Source: Delftia tsuruhatensis NBRC 16741
GTDB taxonomy: Bacteria; Pseudomonadota; Gammaproteobacteria; Burkholderiales; Burkholderiaceae_C
Direction: 5' to 3'
Assembly: GCF_001571325.1 (NCBI RefSeq)
Contig: NZ_BCTO01000007.1
Coordinates: 62,001-126,000, forward strand
DNA: 64,000 bases
The position numbers and the translations under genes are program-made. Every line of letters begins with the position of its first letter. The stretch's first letter is position 1. The notes under the pieces are model-generated. The model saw only the letters and a list, made by a program, of their open reading frames with translations. It was not told where the DNA came from and made no database searches. Positions 1 through 8,220 of the stretch are shown here, in pieces.

Positions 1-473
1 AAGCCGATGCGCGCCGCCTCCGCCTGCGCCTCCTGCACGCTGTGCAGCACGGCCGAGCTGGCCGCCTGCGGCATGCCCTGGGCGGCCATGAAGGCCCGCG
101 CCTGGGTCTTGTGGCCCAGCGTGCGTATCCAGTGCGGCGAGGGGCCGATGAAGCACAGGCCCTGGCGCTGCACGGCCTCGGCGAAGTCCGCGTTCTCGGA
201 GAGAAAGCCGTAGCCCGGGTGCACGGCATCGGCGCCGGTCTCGCGCGCCACCTGCAGCAGCCGCGCCTGGTCCAGATAGCTTTGCGCGGCGGGCGCAGGG
301 CCTATGCACACGGCCTGGTCGGCCGCGCGCACATAGGGCAGGCTGGCATCGGCCTCGGAGTACACGGCCACGGATTCAAGGCCCATGCGCCGCAGCGTGC
401 GGATCACGCGCGCGGCCACGGCGCCCCGGTTAGCGACCAGCACGCGGCGGATGGGGTGCGGGGCGCCGCTCAT
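1..473 (-). CDS. Biotin carboxylase, N-terminal part (cut by window edge)
   Basis: About 157 N-terminal residues are visible. They start [17 protein letters not shown] and include the biotin-carboxylase N-domain signatures VLVANRGA and [15 protein letters not shown]. The family makes carboxybiotin from ATP, bicarbonate and a biotin carrier. The ATP-grasp domain and any carrier domain lie outside the window, so I cannot tell whether BCCP is fused. The start ATG overlaps the stop of the upstream acyl-CoA synthetase by 4 bp (ATGA), so it is the fourth and last visible gene of the operon. Its natural partner is the carboxyltransferase at 3638-5185. The substrate is unknown. Confidence 0.9.
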   Translation of the reverse strand, partial: MSGAPHPIRRVLVANRGAVAARVIRTLRRMGLESVAVYSEADASLPYVRAADQAVCIGPAPAAQSYLDQARLLQVARETGADAVHPGYGFLSENADFAEAVQRQGLCFIGPSPHWIRTLGHKTQARAFMAAQGMPQAASSAVLHSVQEAQAEAARIG

Positions 474-2578
474 GCCGCCTCCGAGGACGCCGCTGGCGTG
501 GCGGCCACGGCCACCACCGCATCGACGATCACCGGCGCCTGCGCGCCGCGCGCCACGAGCACGGGATTGGCGTCGACCGACTGCACGCGCCCGCCCTGGG
601 CCAGCATCCAGTCGCCCAGCCGCACCATCATGGCGGCCACGGCATCCAGCTCCACGGCCGGCATGCCGCGCACGGCCGCAAAGGCCGGGGCGATGGACAG
701 GCGCGCAAGGGCATCCAGCGCCTGCCGCGCACTGAAGGGGGCGACAAGGAACTGCACGTCCCTGAGCGCCTCCACCAGCACGCCGCCCTGGCCGACCATG
801 ACCACCACGCCGAATTCGGCATCCACATGGGCACCCAGCGCCAGCTCGAAGTCGGCCCTGTGCTGGGCTCCCAGCAGCAGGCCACCATCGGCCGCGCCCA
901 GGCGGGCCAGCGTGGCGGCGAAGTCGCCAAAGGCCTGCAGCGCCTGCTCCGCCTCGCGGATGTTGAGCCGCACCAGGCCATGCTCGGACTTGTGCGAGAG
1001 ATCGGCGGACACGCCCTTGGCCACCAGGGGCCGTGGCAGGGACTCGATGGCGGCGCGCACCTCGTCCTCGCTCCTGCAGACCAGATGGCGCATCACCGGC
1101 AGGCCGGCGCGGGCGAGTTCGGACAGGCTGGAGGGCTCGTCAAGCGTGAGGGAGCGGGAGGCCGCCACCGGCACCGATGCCTCGGCAGACGGCGCCTGTG
1201 CCTGCCTGCCACCGGCCTGCTCGGCCAGCAGCGCCAGGCCGCGCATGGCGGCGCGTTCGCTCCAGAAGGTGGGCACGCCCTGGTCCTGGAAGGCCTGGGC
1301 CACCCAGTCCTGGTTGATGCTGACCGCAATGGGCACGCCGGTGTCGCGCGCAAAGCGGCTGGCCTGGCCCGCGAAGTCGGCAAAGTCATAGCCCTCGCCA
1401 CCGATAGGGAAGCCCACGTGAACGAGGTCCGCCGCACCGCTGCCCGACAAGGCCCGCAGCGTGTCGCCAAAGGTCTGCGGCCTGCCCAGCAGGGCCGTGG
1501 TCATGTCGATGGGATTGCGCGCCGTGACATAGGACGGCAGGGCCTGGGACAGGCTGTCCAGCGTGGCAGCATCGAACGGCTCCAGGGCCAGGCCGTATTC
1601 CTCGGCCGCGTCGGCCGACAGCACGCAGGTGGCGCCCGAATTGCTGATGCTGACCACGCGGCGACCGCGCGGCGCAGGCTGGGACAGGAACAGCGGCGCG
1701 TAGTCGATCAGCTCGCGGAAGTCGGCCAGGCGCGGTATGCCGTGCTGGCGCAGGAAGGCATCGGCCAGCGCGTCCTCGGCCGCCAGCGCGCCCGTGTGCG
1801 AGCTGGCCGTGGCCTGGCCTGCGCGCGTGCGGCCGGCCTTCACGGCCAGGATGGTGACGCCGCGCGCATGCGCCAGGCGCGCGGCCTCGGCCAGCCAGGC
1901 GCTTTGCCTGAGCGTCTCGATGTAGAGCACGACCAGGCGGATGCCTTCATCCTCGACCACGGCGCGCACGGCCTCGGCGGCGCAGACATCGGCCTCGTTG
2001 CCCGTGGACAGCATGTAGCGCACGCCGATGCCCGCGCGGCGCAGGCCGCCGTAGAGAATGGCCGCGCCCGCACCGCTCTGGCTGACGATGGCCACGGGGC
2101 CGTCGGCCGGCGCGTTCTCGTTGATCATGGTCGAGAAGTTGAGGATGGCGCCCGTGGCGAAGTTGGCCACGCCCTGGCAATTGGGGCCGAACAGGCGCAG
2201 CCCGCCGCCTGGCGCCCGGCGCGCCCGCGCCACCAGGTCGGCCTGCTGCCGGCGACCCTCCTCGCCCAGCTCCGCAAAGCCGGACGAATAGATCACGCCC
2301 AGGCGCGCACCCACGGCCACGCAGTCGTCGATGGCGGCGGCCACGTCCTCGCCGGGCAGGCTGATGACCACGGCATCGGGCGCCTCGGGCAGCGCGCGCA
2401 GCGAGGGGTAGGCAGCCAGGCCCTGGACCTCGGCGCGCTTGGGATTGACGGGCAGGATGCGGCCTGCGAAACCATGGCGCCGCAGGTAGTCGATGGGCCG
2501 GCCACCGGCCTTGATGGGGTTGTCGGAGGCGCCAAGGATGGCGACGGAGCGGGGGTTCAGTGCTTGCAACAGAGACAT
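470..2578 (-). CDS. NDP-forming acyl-CoA synthetase (acetate-CoA ligase family)
   Basis: This 702-residue protein has the fused architecture of ADP-forming acyl-CoA synthetases. An N-terminal CoA-binding Rossmann domain ([11 protein letters not shown] near residue 12) is followed by two CoA-ligase domains. The phosphohistidine region probably includes LFGPNCQGV and IVSQSG near residues 130-170. The C-terminal ATP-grasp part spans about 480-690 ([18 protein letters not shown]). Family chemistry is reversible acyl-CoA formation coupled to ATP/ADP. The ATG is 10 bp past the stop of the binding-protein gene, with a TGAGGT ribosome site, and its own stop overlaps the biotin carboxylase start. The context suggests it activates the acid that the carboxylase then uses; that is inference. 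Confidence 0.9.
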   Translation of the reverse strand: MSLLQALNPRSVAILGASDNPIKAGGRPIDYLRRHGFAGRILPVNPKRAEVQGLAAYPSLRALPEAPDAVVISLPGEDVAAAIDDCVAVGARLGVIYSSGFAELGEEGRRQQADLVARARRAPGGGLRLFGPNCQGVANFATGAILNFSTMINENAPADGPVAIVSQSGAGAAILYGGLRRAGIGVRYMLSTGNEADVCAAEAVRAVVEDEGIRLVVLYIETLRQSAWLAEAARLAHARGVTILAVKAGRTRAGQATASSHTGALAAEDALADAFLRQHGIPRLADFRELIDYAPLFLSQPAPRGRRVVSISNSGATCVLSADAAEEYGLALEPFDAATLDSLSQALPSYVTARNPIDMTTALLGRPQTFGDTLRALSGSGAADLVHVGFPIGGEGYDFADFAGQASRFARDTGVPIAVSINQDWVAQAFQDQGVPTFWSERAAMRGLALLAEQAGGRQAQAPSAEASVPVAASRSLTLDEPSSLSELARAGLPVMRHLVCRSEDEVRAAIESLPRPLVAKGVSADLSHKSEHGLVRLNIREAEQALQAFGDFAATLARLGAADGGLLLGAQHRADFELALGAHVDAEFGVVVMVGQGGVLVEALRDVQFLVAPFSARQALDALARLSIAPAFAAVRGMPAVELDAVAAMMVRLGDWMLAQGGRVQSVDANPVLVARGAQAPVIVDAVVAVAATPAASSEAA

Positions 2579-2588
2579 GCGTACCTCA

Positions 2589-3608
2589 TCAATCCAAAGA
2601 CAAGGCTTCGCGCTGGATGACTTGGCCCCAGTCGGCCACTTCCTTGGCGATGCGCTGGCCGAACGGCGCGGGCGGCATCATCACGGGCTCGCCCTGGCTG
2701 CTGAGCACGGCGCGGATGCGTGCGTCCTGCAGCACGCCCCTGGAGGCCTCGTAGAGCCGGTTGACGATGGCCGGCGGCGTGCCCGCGGGCGCCAGCAGGC
2801 CGGCCCAGAAGGTGACGTCGAAATCGGCATAGCCGGCCTCGGCCATGGTGGGCACCTCGGGCAGCTGCTGCATGCGCCGGGGCGCGGTGACGGCCAGCGC
2901 CACGAGCTTGCCGCTGGCGATGTGGGGCAGCGCGCTCCAGGTGTCGAACTGCGTGTCCAGCTCGCCGCTGAGCACGGCCATCTGGGCCTGCGACGCGCTC
3001 TTGTAGGGCACATGCGTGGTCTTCACGCCCGTGCGGTTGCTCCAGGCCGCATAGGCCAGGTGGGCGATGTTGCCGGGGCCGGCCGAGCCGTAGCTGAGCT
3101 TGTCGGGATGGCCCTTGGCGAAGACGATCACATCCTTGGCCGAGCGGATCTGGTGCTTCTGCGCCCACTCGGGGTTGACGGTGAGGATGAAGGGCGCATC
3201 CAGCACCATGGTGATGGGCGCGAAGTCCTTGGCGCGGTAGGTGATCTTCTTGTAGATCTGGGGGTTGATGGTGATGCTGCTGGAGTTGGTGACCAGCAGG
3301 GTGTAGCCGTCGGGCGCGGCGCGCGCCACCTCGCCCACGCCGATGGCGCCGTTGGCGCCGGGCTTGTTCTCCACCACCACGGGCTGGCCCAGCGACTTGC
3401 TCAGCGGCTCGGACAGCGCGCGTGCAATGGTGTCGGTGAACGAGCCTGCAGGGAAGCCGACCACGATGCGCACGGGGCGCGTGGGCCACTTGTCCTCCTG
3501 GGGGGCCTGGGCCTGGGCCGCCGTCGCGGCGCAGATGGTCAGGCACGGCGCCAGGCACAGGGCCAGGGCGGTGCGGCGCGAGGGCGCGCGCGGTTGTCTG
3601 GTTGCCAT
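2589..3608 (-). CDS. Bug-family tripartite tricarboxylate transporter binding protein
   Basis: A 339-residue secreted protein. The signal peptide is twin-arginine-like (SRRTAL) with a hydrophobic core and an AAQAQA cleavage region around residue 33. The Bug/TctC signatures WPTRPVRIVVGFPAG, VVVENKPGANG and a LSYGSAGPGN stretch follow. Such proteins bind carboxylates in the periplasm and usually serve TctA/TctB permeases. No such permease lies in the window, so this is probably an orphan Bug that uses a permease elsewhere or acts in sensing. It sits between two enzyme genes of the operon, 29 bp after the carboxyltransferase stop. Confidence 0.92.
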   Translation of the reverse strand: MATRQPRAPSRRTALALCLAPCLTICAATAAQAQAPQEDKWPTRPVRIVVGFPAGSFTDTIARALSEPLSKSLGQPVVVENKPGANGAIGVGEVARAAPDGYTLLVTNSSSITINPQIYKKITYRAKDFAPITMVLDAPFILTVNPEWAQKHQIRSAKDVIVFAKGHPDKLSYGSAGPGNIAHLAYAAWSNRTGVKTTHVPYKSASQAQMAVLSGELDTQFDTWSALPHIASGKLVALAVTAPRRMQQLPEVPTMAEAGYADFDVTFWAGLLAPAGTPPAIVNRLYEASRGVLQDARIRAVLSSQGEPVMMPPAPFGQRIAKEVADWGQVIQREALSLD

Positions 3609-3637
3609 TGCTTTGTCTCCTTGGGTTTTTTATGCGT

Positions 3638-5185
3638 TCAGGGCCGCAGGCCGAACTGCGGCGCTCCGGCCTCGCGCAGCGGCGCGGCCAGTTCCACGAA
3701 TTCGCTGAGCAGGGCGCGCGTGTCTCGCGGATCGATCACCTCGTCGATGCCGAAGGCCTCGGCCGTGCGGAAGGGCGAGGTCAGGCTGCGCACGCGCTGC
3801 TCGATCTCGGCGCGCTTTTGCACGGGGTCGTCGGCGCCTTCGATCTCGGCCTTGTAGGCCACCTCCAGCCCGCCCTCGATGGGCAGCGAGCCCCAGTTGG
3901 CCGAGGGCCAGGCATAGCGGAAGTTGAAGCGGCCCATGTGCTGGTGGCCCGCCGCCGCCACGCCGTAGGCGCGGCGGATGAGGATGCTGCACCAGGGCAC
4001 GGTGGCCTGGTAGACGGCGGCCAGGGCACGCACGCCGTAGCGCATGACGCCGGCCTTCTCGGCCTCCACGCCGATCTGGAAGCCCGCGATGTCCACCAGG
4101 TTGACCACGGGCAGGTGGAAGGTCTGGGCCATGTCCACGAAGCGCGTGAACTTCTCGGCCGAGGGGCCGTCCCAGCCGCCGCCGTAGAAGTACGGGTCGC
4201 TGGCCACCACGGCCACGGGCCAGCCGTCGATGCGCGCCAGCCCCGTGACGATGGCCCGGCCCCAGTGGTGGCCCGTCTCCAGGAAGGAGCCCTCATCGAC
4301 CAGGCATTCGACAATGGGCCGGATCTTGTAGACCTTGCGGCCATCACGCGGAATGGCCGACAGCAGCCATTCGTCGCGCCGCCGCGGATCGTCCTGCGGC
4401 GCGGTGCGCGCAGGCAGCTCGTACACCGACGATGGCAGGTAGGACAGGAAGCGGCGCACGCGCTCGAAGGCCTCCTGCTCGGTGGCCACCTCGTCATCGA
4501 CCACGCCGTTGCGCGTGTGCACCTGGCTGCCGCCCAGCTCGTTCTTGGTCACGTTCTGGCCGATGCGCGCCACCACGGGCGGGCCGGCATTGAACAGCTG
4601 GGCGGTCTCCTTGACCATCACCGAGTAATGGCTGGAGGCCACGCGCGCCGCGCCCATGCCGGCCACCGAGCCCAGGGCCAGCGAGACCACGGGCACGGTG
4701 GACAGGTTCTGCACCACCTGGCTCCAGACCTTCATGGTGGGCACGCTGGTGTAGCCCTTGGTCTCGATATTGCGCACCGAGCCGCCGCCGCCCGTGCCGT
4801 CCACCAGGCGCACCATGGGCAGGCGCAGGTCGTGCGCCATCTTCTCGGCAAAGATCAGCTTGTCGCCCACGGCGCCGTCGTTGGCGCCGCCGCGCACCGT
4901 GAAATCGTCGCCCACCACGACCACGGGCCGCCCGCCCACGCGCGCCCGGCCCATGATGAGGTTGGAGGGCGTGAAGTCCGTCAGCCTGCCCAGGCTGTCG
5001 TACTGGCCCGAGCCGGTGAGCGAGCCCACCTCCACGAAGGACTGCGCGTCCGTGCAGGCATCGATGCGCTCGCGCACCGTGAGCTTGCCGGCGGCCTTGT
5101 GCCGCGCCACCTTGTCCTCTCCGCCCAGTTTGGCCGCCAGTGCGCGGCGGTATGCGATCTCGTCCACTTCGGGTTGCCAGCTCAT
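3638..5185 (-). CDS. Acyl-CoA carboxylase, carboxyltransferase (beta) subunit
   Basis: 515 residues starting MSWQPEVDEIAY. It has the two crotonase-like halves of the PccB/MccB/AccD family, with the DGTGGGGSVRN acyl-CoA pocket in the first half and IAGFQIGVEAEKAG plus AYGVAAAGH in the second. It transfers CO2 from carboxybiotin to an acyl-CoA; the substrate is not readable from sequence. I chose the ATG at 5185 over an upstream TTG at 5221 because AAGGAG lies about 11 bases before it and because the TTG would be inside the predicted promoter. It is the first gene of the operon. The sigma-54 element at 5215-5230 would give a leader of roughly 20 bases. Confidence 0.92.
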   Translation of the reverse strand: MSWQPEVDEIAYRRALAAKLGGEDKVARHKAAGKLTVRERIDACTDAQSFVEVGSLTGSGQYDSLGRLTDFTPSNLIMGRARVGGRPVVVVGDDFTVRGGANDGAVGDKLIFAEKMAHDLRLPMVRLVDGTGGGGSVRNIETKGYTSVPTMKVWSQVVQNLSTVPVVSLALGSVAGMGAARVASSHYSVMVKETAQLFNAGPPVVARIGQNVTKNELGGSQVHTRNGVVDDEVATEQEAFERVRRFLSYLPSSVYELPARTAPQDDPRRRDEWLLSAIPRDGRKVYKIRPIVECLVDEGSFLETGHHWGRAIVTGLARIDGWPVAVVASDPYFYGGGWDGPSAEKFTRFVDMAQTFHLPVVNLVDIAGFQIGVEAEKAGVMRYGVRALAAVYQATVPWCSILIRRAYGVAAAGHQHMGRFNFRYAWPSANWGSLPIEGGLEVAYKAEIEGADDPVQKRAEIEQRVRSLTSPFRTAEAFGIDEVIDPRDTRALLSEFVELAAPLREAGAPQFGLRP

Positions 5186-5214
5186 GTCGTCGTGTCTCCT
5201 TGTTCCTGTAAAGA

Positions 5215-5230
5215 TGCACAAGGCGTGCCA
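5215..5230 (-). promoter_or_regulatory. Sigma-54 (-24/-12) promoter of the carboxylase operon
   Basis: The minus strand reads TGGCACGCCTTGTGCA. This matches the consensus TGGCAC-N5-TTGCA at every position but one (G for the first T of the -12 box) and keeps the required GG-to-GC spacing. Transcription would start near 5204, just ahead of the carboxyltransferase ATG at 5185. The divergent gene at 5403 encodes a sigma-54 activator, which supports the call. Confidence 0.8.
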
Positions 5231-5280
5231 GAACGCAGCGCGTTGAATTCAAAGGATTTTTTCCACAGCCGACCTACACA

Positions 5281-5338
5281 TGTCCACATCAAGGACAACC
5301 TCGAAGACACGGGTCGGGCACTGTCTTCAATGGAGACA
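5281..5338. promoter_or_regulatory. Two matched dyads, probable activator sites
   Basis: TGTCC-N7-GGACA spans 5281-5297 and TGTCT-N7-AGACA spans 5322-5338. They have the same arm and spacer lengths, and their centres are 41 bp apart, about four helical turns. They lie roughly 60 and 100 bp upstream of the -24 box, the usual place for upstream activating sequences. Binding by the divergent sigma-54 regulator is inferred. Confidence 0.6.
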
Positions 5339-5358
5339 CCACGGGGACAGACCCGTGG
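5339..5358. repeat. Perfect 7-bp inverted repeat in the regulator leader
   Basis: CCACGGG and CCCGTGG flank a 6-base spacer, directly after the second dyad and 45 bp before the regulator ATG. It could be an RNA hairpin in the regulator leader or an autoregulatory site. There is no T-run, so it is not a standard terminator. Confidence 0.4.
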
Positions 5359-5402
5359 CCTGCGCGCCGCTAGAGTGCGTTCAATCCCAGCCACTGCCCG
5401 CC

Positions 5403-7091
5403 ATGCCCATGCCCAGCTCCCCCGACCACCGATTCGGCGTTCTCGTCTGGCGGCGCGACTCGCCCGAGCCCGTGGCGCGGCTGGGCCTGGCGCAGGAGCC
5501 GCTGCTGCATGCAGCCGTCACCGAGGCCCTGGCCCGCGCGCACGGCGACGGGCACAACCCCATCGGCCATGGCCAGCTGCTGCACGTGGAAACACCGGGC
5601 CAGCGCGGCACGGTGGCCCGCCATGTGGCCGTGGTGCTGGCCGATGCCGAGGGCGAGGTCGCCCTGCTGCGCCCGGCCGACGAGGCGGCGGCGCTGTTCG
5701 ACATGGTGGCCAGCGTGCCCTTCGCCTTCGCCATCCTCAACATGTTCCTGACCAACCCGTACCAGGCGATCACGGTGGCCGACCATGAAGGGCTGATGCG
5801 CTACATCAGCCCCGTGCACGAGAAGTTCTTCGGCCTGGCGCCCGGCACGGCCGCAGGCCGGCGCGCCGAGGACGTGATCCCCAACTCGCGCCTGCCCCAT
5901 GTGGCACGCAGCGGCCGGGCCGAGATCGGCGACCTGCAGCAGCTGGGGCCTGGCGTGAGCCGCATCGTCAACCGCATGCCGGTCTACGAGGGCGGCGCCG
6001 TGGTGGGCGCCGTGGGTCAGGTCAGCTTCAGCGGCGTGGAGGCACTCAACCGCATGCAGCAGCGGCTGAACCAGCTGCATGACGAGGTGCAGCACTACAA
6101 GCGCGAACTGAGCCAGTTGCGCGGCGGCACGCCCACGGCGCAGATGGTGGGCGCCAGTGCCCCCATGCAAAGGCTGGCCCGCGAGATCGACGCCGTGGCG
6201 CGGCTGGACGTGCCCGTGCTCATCCTGGGCGAGAGCGGCAGCGGCAAGGAGCTGGTGGCCCAGGCCCTGCATGCGCGCGGGCGCGATGCCGACGCGCCCC
6301 TGGTCAGCCTCAACCTGGCGGCGCTGCCGGCCACGCTGATCGAGTCCGAGCTGTTCGGCTACGAGGCCGGCGCCTTCACGGGCGGGCGCCGGCAGGGCCA
6401 GCCAGGCAAGCTGGAGCAGGCCGAGGGCGGCACCCTCTTCCTCGACGAAGTGGCCGACATTCCCATGGAGATCCAGGTCAAGCTGCTGCGCGTGCTGGAG
6501 GACCGCCAGGTGCAGCGCCTGGGCGCGCACAGCGGCCGGCAGGTGAACTTCCGCATCGTGGCCGCCACGCACCGCGACCTGCGCGGCCTCATCGACAGCG
6601 GGCGCTTCCGGCTGGACCTGTTCTACCGCCTCAGCGGCGTGGTGCTGCATGTGCCGGCCCTGCGCCAGCGCCTGGAGGACATCCCGGCCCTGGTGCAGCG
6701 CTTTGCCCAGTCGTTCTGCGAGCGCAACGGCATCGCGCTGCCGCGCATCGCGCCCGGCGTCATGCCCTACCTGGCCCGGCAGGCCTGGCCCGGCAATGTG
6801 CGCCAGCTGCGCCAGCGCGTGGAAGAGGCCCTGGTGTTCTGCGACGGCCACCTGCTGGGCGTGGACAACTTCGCGCGCCACGAGGACCCGCTGGCCGGCG
6901 CACGGCCTTCGCCCGTTGCCGAGCCCGGCCTGCCCGCCACCGGCGCCGTGGCCCCGCTCAAGGACCAGGAGCGCAACGCCATCCTCGACGCCATTGCACG
7001 CTGCGGCGGCAACAAGAAGCTGGCCGCGCAGGAGCTTGGCATCTCGCGCTCCTATCTGTACAAGGTGCTGGGCGCGGCAAACCAGGGCTGA
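5403..7091 (+). CDS. Sigma-54-dependent transcriptional regulator (PAS, AAA+, Fis HTH)
   Basis: 562 residues starting MPMPSSPDHRFGV. The N-terminal sensor region (1-130) is unassigned. A PAS-like domain follows at about 130-220 (ITVADHEGLMRYISPVHEKFFG), then a coiled linker. The AAA+ domain has Walker A GESGSGKE at 276-283, Walker B GGTLFLDEVADI and an R-finger region. A Fis-type HTH closes the protein (NKKLAAQELGISRSYLYKVL). The sigma-54 contact loop reads GAFTGG at 323-328 instead of the usual GAFTGA. It is divergent from the carboxylase operon across a sigma-54 promoter, so it very likely activates that operon, perhaps with the acid or its CoA ester as signal. An upstream ATG at 5280 lies in the operator region and was not used. 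Confidence 0.92.
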   Translation: MPMPSSPDHRFGVLVWRRDSPEPVARLGLAQEPLLHAAVTEALARAHGDGHNPIGHGQLLHVETPGQRGTVARHVAVVLADAEGEVALLRPADEAAALFDMVASVPFAFAILNMFLTNPYQAITVADHEGLMRYISPVHEKFFGLAPGTAAGRRAEDVIPNSRLPHVARSGRAEIGDLQQLGPGVSRIVNRMPVYEGGAVVGAVGQVSFSGVEALNRMQQRLNQLHDEVQHYKRELSQLRGGTPTAQMVGASAPMQRLAREIDAVARLDVPVLILGESGSGKELVAQALHARGRDADAPLVSLNLAALPATLIESELFGYEAGAFTGGRRQGQPGKLEQAEGGTLFLDEVADIPMEIQVKLLRVLEDRQVQRLGAHSGRQVNFRIVAATHRDLRGLIDSGRFRLDLFYRLSGVVLHVPALRQRLEDIPALVQRFAQSFCERNGIALPRIAPGVMPYLARQAWPGNVRQLRQRVEEALVFCDGHLLGVDNFARHEDPLAGARPSPVAEPGLPATGAVAPLKDQERNAILDAIARCGGNKKLAAQELGISRSYLYKVLGAANQG

Positions 7092-7157
7092 TCCCTGCGG
7101 GCCCAGGGCCTGCAGGGGAATGAAGCAGCGGGCCGGCTGTGCCGTTGCCATACTAGG

Positions 7158-7202
7158 CGCCCCACATCCGCCCCACATCCGCGTACCCGCCCCGTACCCG
7201 CC
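7158..7202. repeat. Two consecutive pairs of 10-11-bp tandem repeats
   Basis: CGCCCCACATC occurs twice in tandem (7158-7168, 7169-7179). CGTACCCGCC follows twice (7182-7191, 7193-7202). Both pairs have an 11-bp period. They fill the short gap before the transporter gene at 7219. Function is unknown; slippage-derived duplication is the simplest explanation. Confidence 0.7.
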
Positions 7203-7218
7203 GCCATCGGCCTCCTGA

Positions 7219-8220
7219 ATGCAAGACACCCGAGACGCGCTCGAACAGCGCCAGATCCCCATCTACTTCGCCGCCGTGGCCCTGGCCGCAGTTGCCGCCT
7301 GGGCGCTGCCCGGCACGGGCGTGCTGGAGCGCGCCATCAACCCCGCGCTGGCACTGATGCTCTATGTGACCTTCTTGCAGGTGCCCTTGGCCGAGCTGCG
7401 GTGCGCCTTCGGCCAGGTGCGCTTCCTGGCGGCGCTGATGACGGCCAACTTCATCATGGTGCCGCTGCTGGTCTGGGCCCTGCTGCAGTTCCTGCCCGCC
7501 GACCCCCTGCTGCGCCTGGGCGCGCTGCTGGTGCTGCTGGCGCCCTGCATCGACTACGTGGTCACCTTCTCCCACCTGGGGCGCGCCGATGCGCGCCTGT
7601 TGCTGGCGGCCACGCCGGCCCTGCTGATCGCGCAGATGCTGGCCCTGCCCGGCTACCTGGGCCTGTTCCTGGGAGACGATGCGGCGCGGCTGGTGCAGGC
7701 GGGGCCTTTCCTGCATGCGTTCGTGTGGCTGATCGCCGTGCCGCTGGCCCTGGCCGCTGCCACGCAGCTGTGGGCGGCCCGCAGCCGGCGCGGCGCCAGC
7801 GCCTCGGCATGGCTGGGCCTGCTGCCCGTGCCGGCCACCGCGCTGGTGCTGTTCGTGGTGATCGCCTCCGTGCTGCCCCAACTGGGCCCTGCCACGCACG
7901 CGGCCTGGAGCGTGGTGCCCGTCTACGCGGCCTTTGCGGTGGCAGCGCCCGCGCTGGGCTGGCTGGTGGCGCGCGCCTTCCGGCTTCCAGCGCCCGCAGG
8001 CCGCGCGGTCGCGTTCAGCGCGGGCACGCGCAATTCGCTGGTCGTGCTGCCGCTGGCCCTGGCCGTGCCCGGCGCCATTCCCGTGCTGCCGGCCGTCATC
8101 GTCACGCAGACGCTGGTGGAGCTGCTGGCCGAGCTGGCCTATGTGCGCGTGATTGCGCTGTGGGGCCGGGACCGGGAGCCGGCCCTGGCCCGCGGTCAAC
8201 GCGATGACGCCGCGCCATAG
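7219..8220 (+). CDS. Bile acid:Na+ symporter / ACR3-like membrane transporter
   Basis: 333 residues with about ten hydrophobic segments and short loops. The layout fits the BASS/ACR3 superfamily (INPALALMLYVTFLQVP, LAPCIDYVVTFSHLGRADARLLLAATP, FSAGTRNSLVVLPLALA). Members carry out Na+- or proton-coupled transport of organic anions, or arsenite efflux. No arsenic genes are nearby, so the substrate is open. The start has no clear ribosome site. The last 25 bp overlap tail to tail with the binding-protein gene on the other strand. The short gap (127 bp) after the sigma-54 regulator leaves co-transcription possible. Confidence 0.85.
   Translation: MQDTRDALEQRQIPIYFAAVALAAVAAWALPGTGVLERAINPALALMLYVTFLQVPLAELRCAFGQVRFLAALMTANFIMVPLLVWALLQFLPADPLLRLGALLVLLAPCIDYVVTFSHLGRADARLLLAATPALLIAQMLALPGYLGLFLGDDAARLVQAGPFLHAFVWLIAVPLALAAATQLWAARSRRGASASAWLGLLPVPATALVLFVVIASVLPQLGPATHAAWSVVPVYAAFAVAAPALGWLVARAFRLPAPAGRAVAFSAGTRNSLVVLPLALAVPGAIPVLPAVIVTQTLVELLAELAYVRVIALWGRDREPALARGQRDDAAP

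Noticed and set aside
3602-5788. A 728-codon plus-strand frame across the carboxyltransferase and promoter region
   Set aside because: Antisense to a clear enzyme gene and running through the sigma-54 promoter; low-complexity His/Gly/Arg composition.
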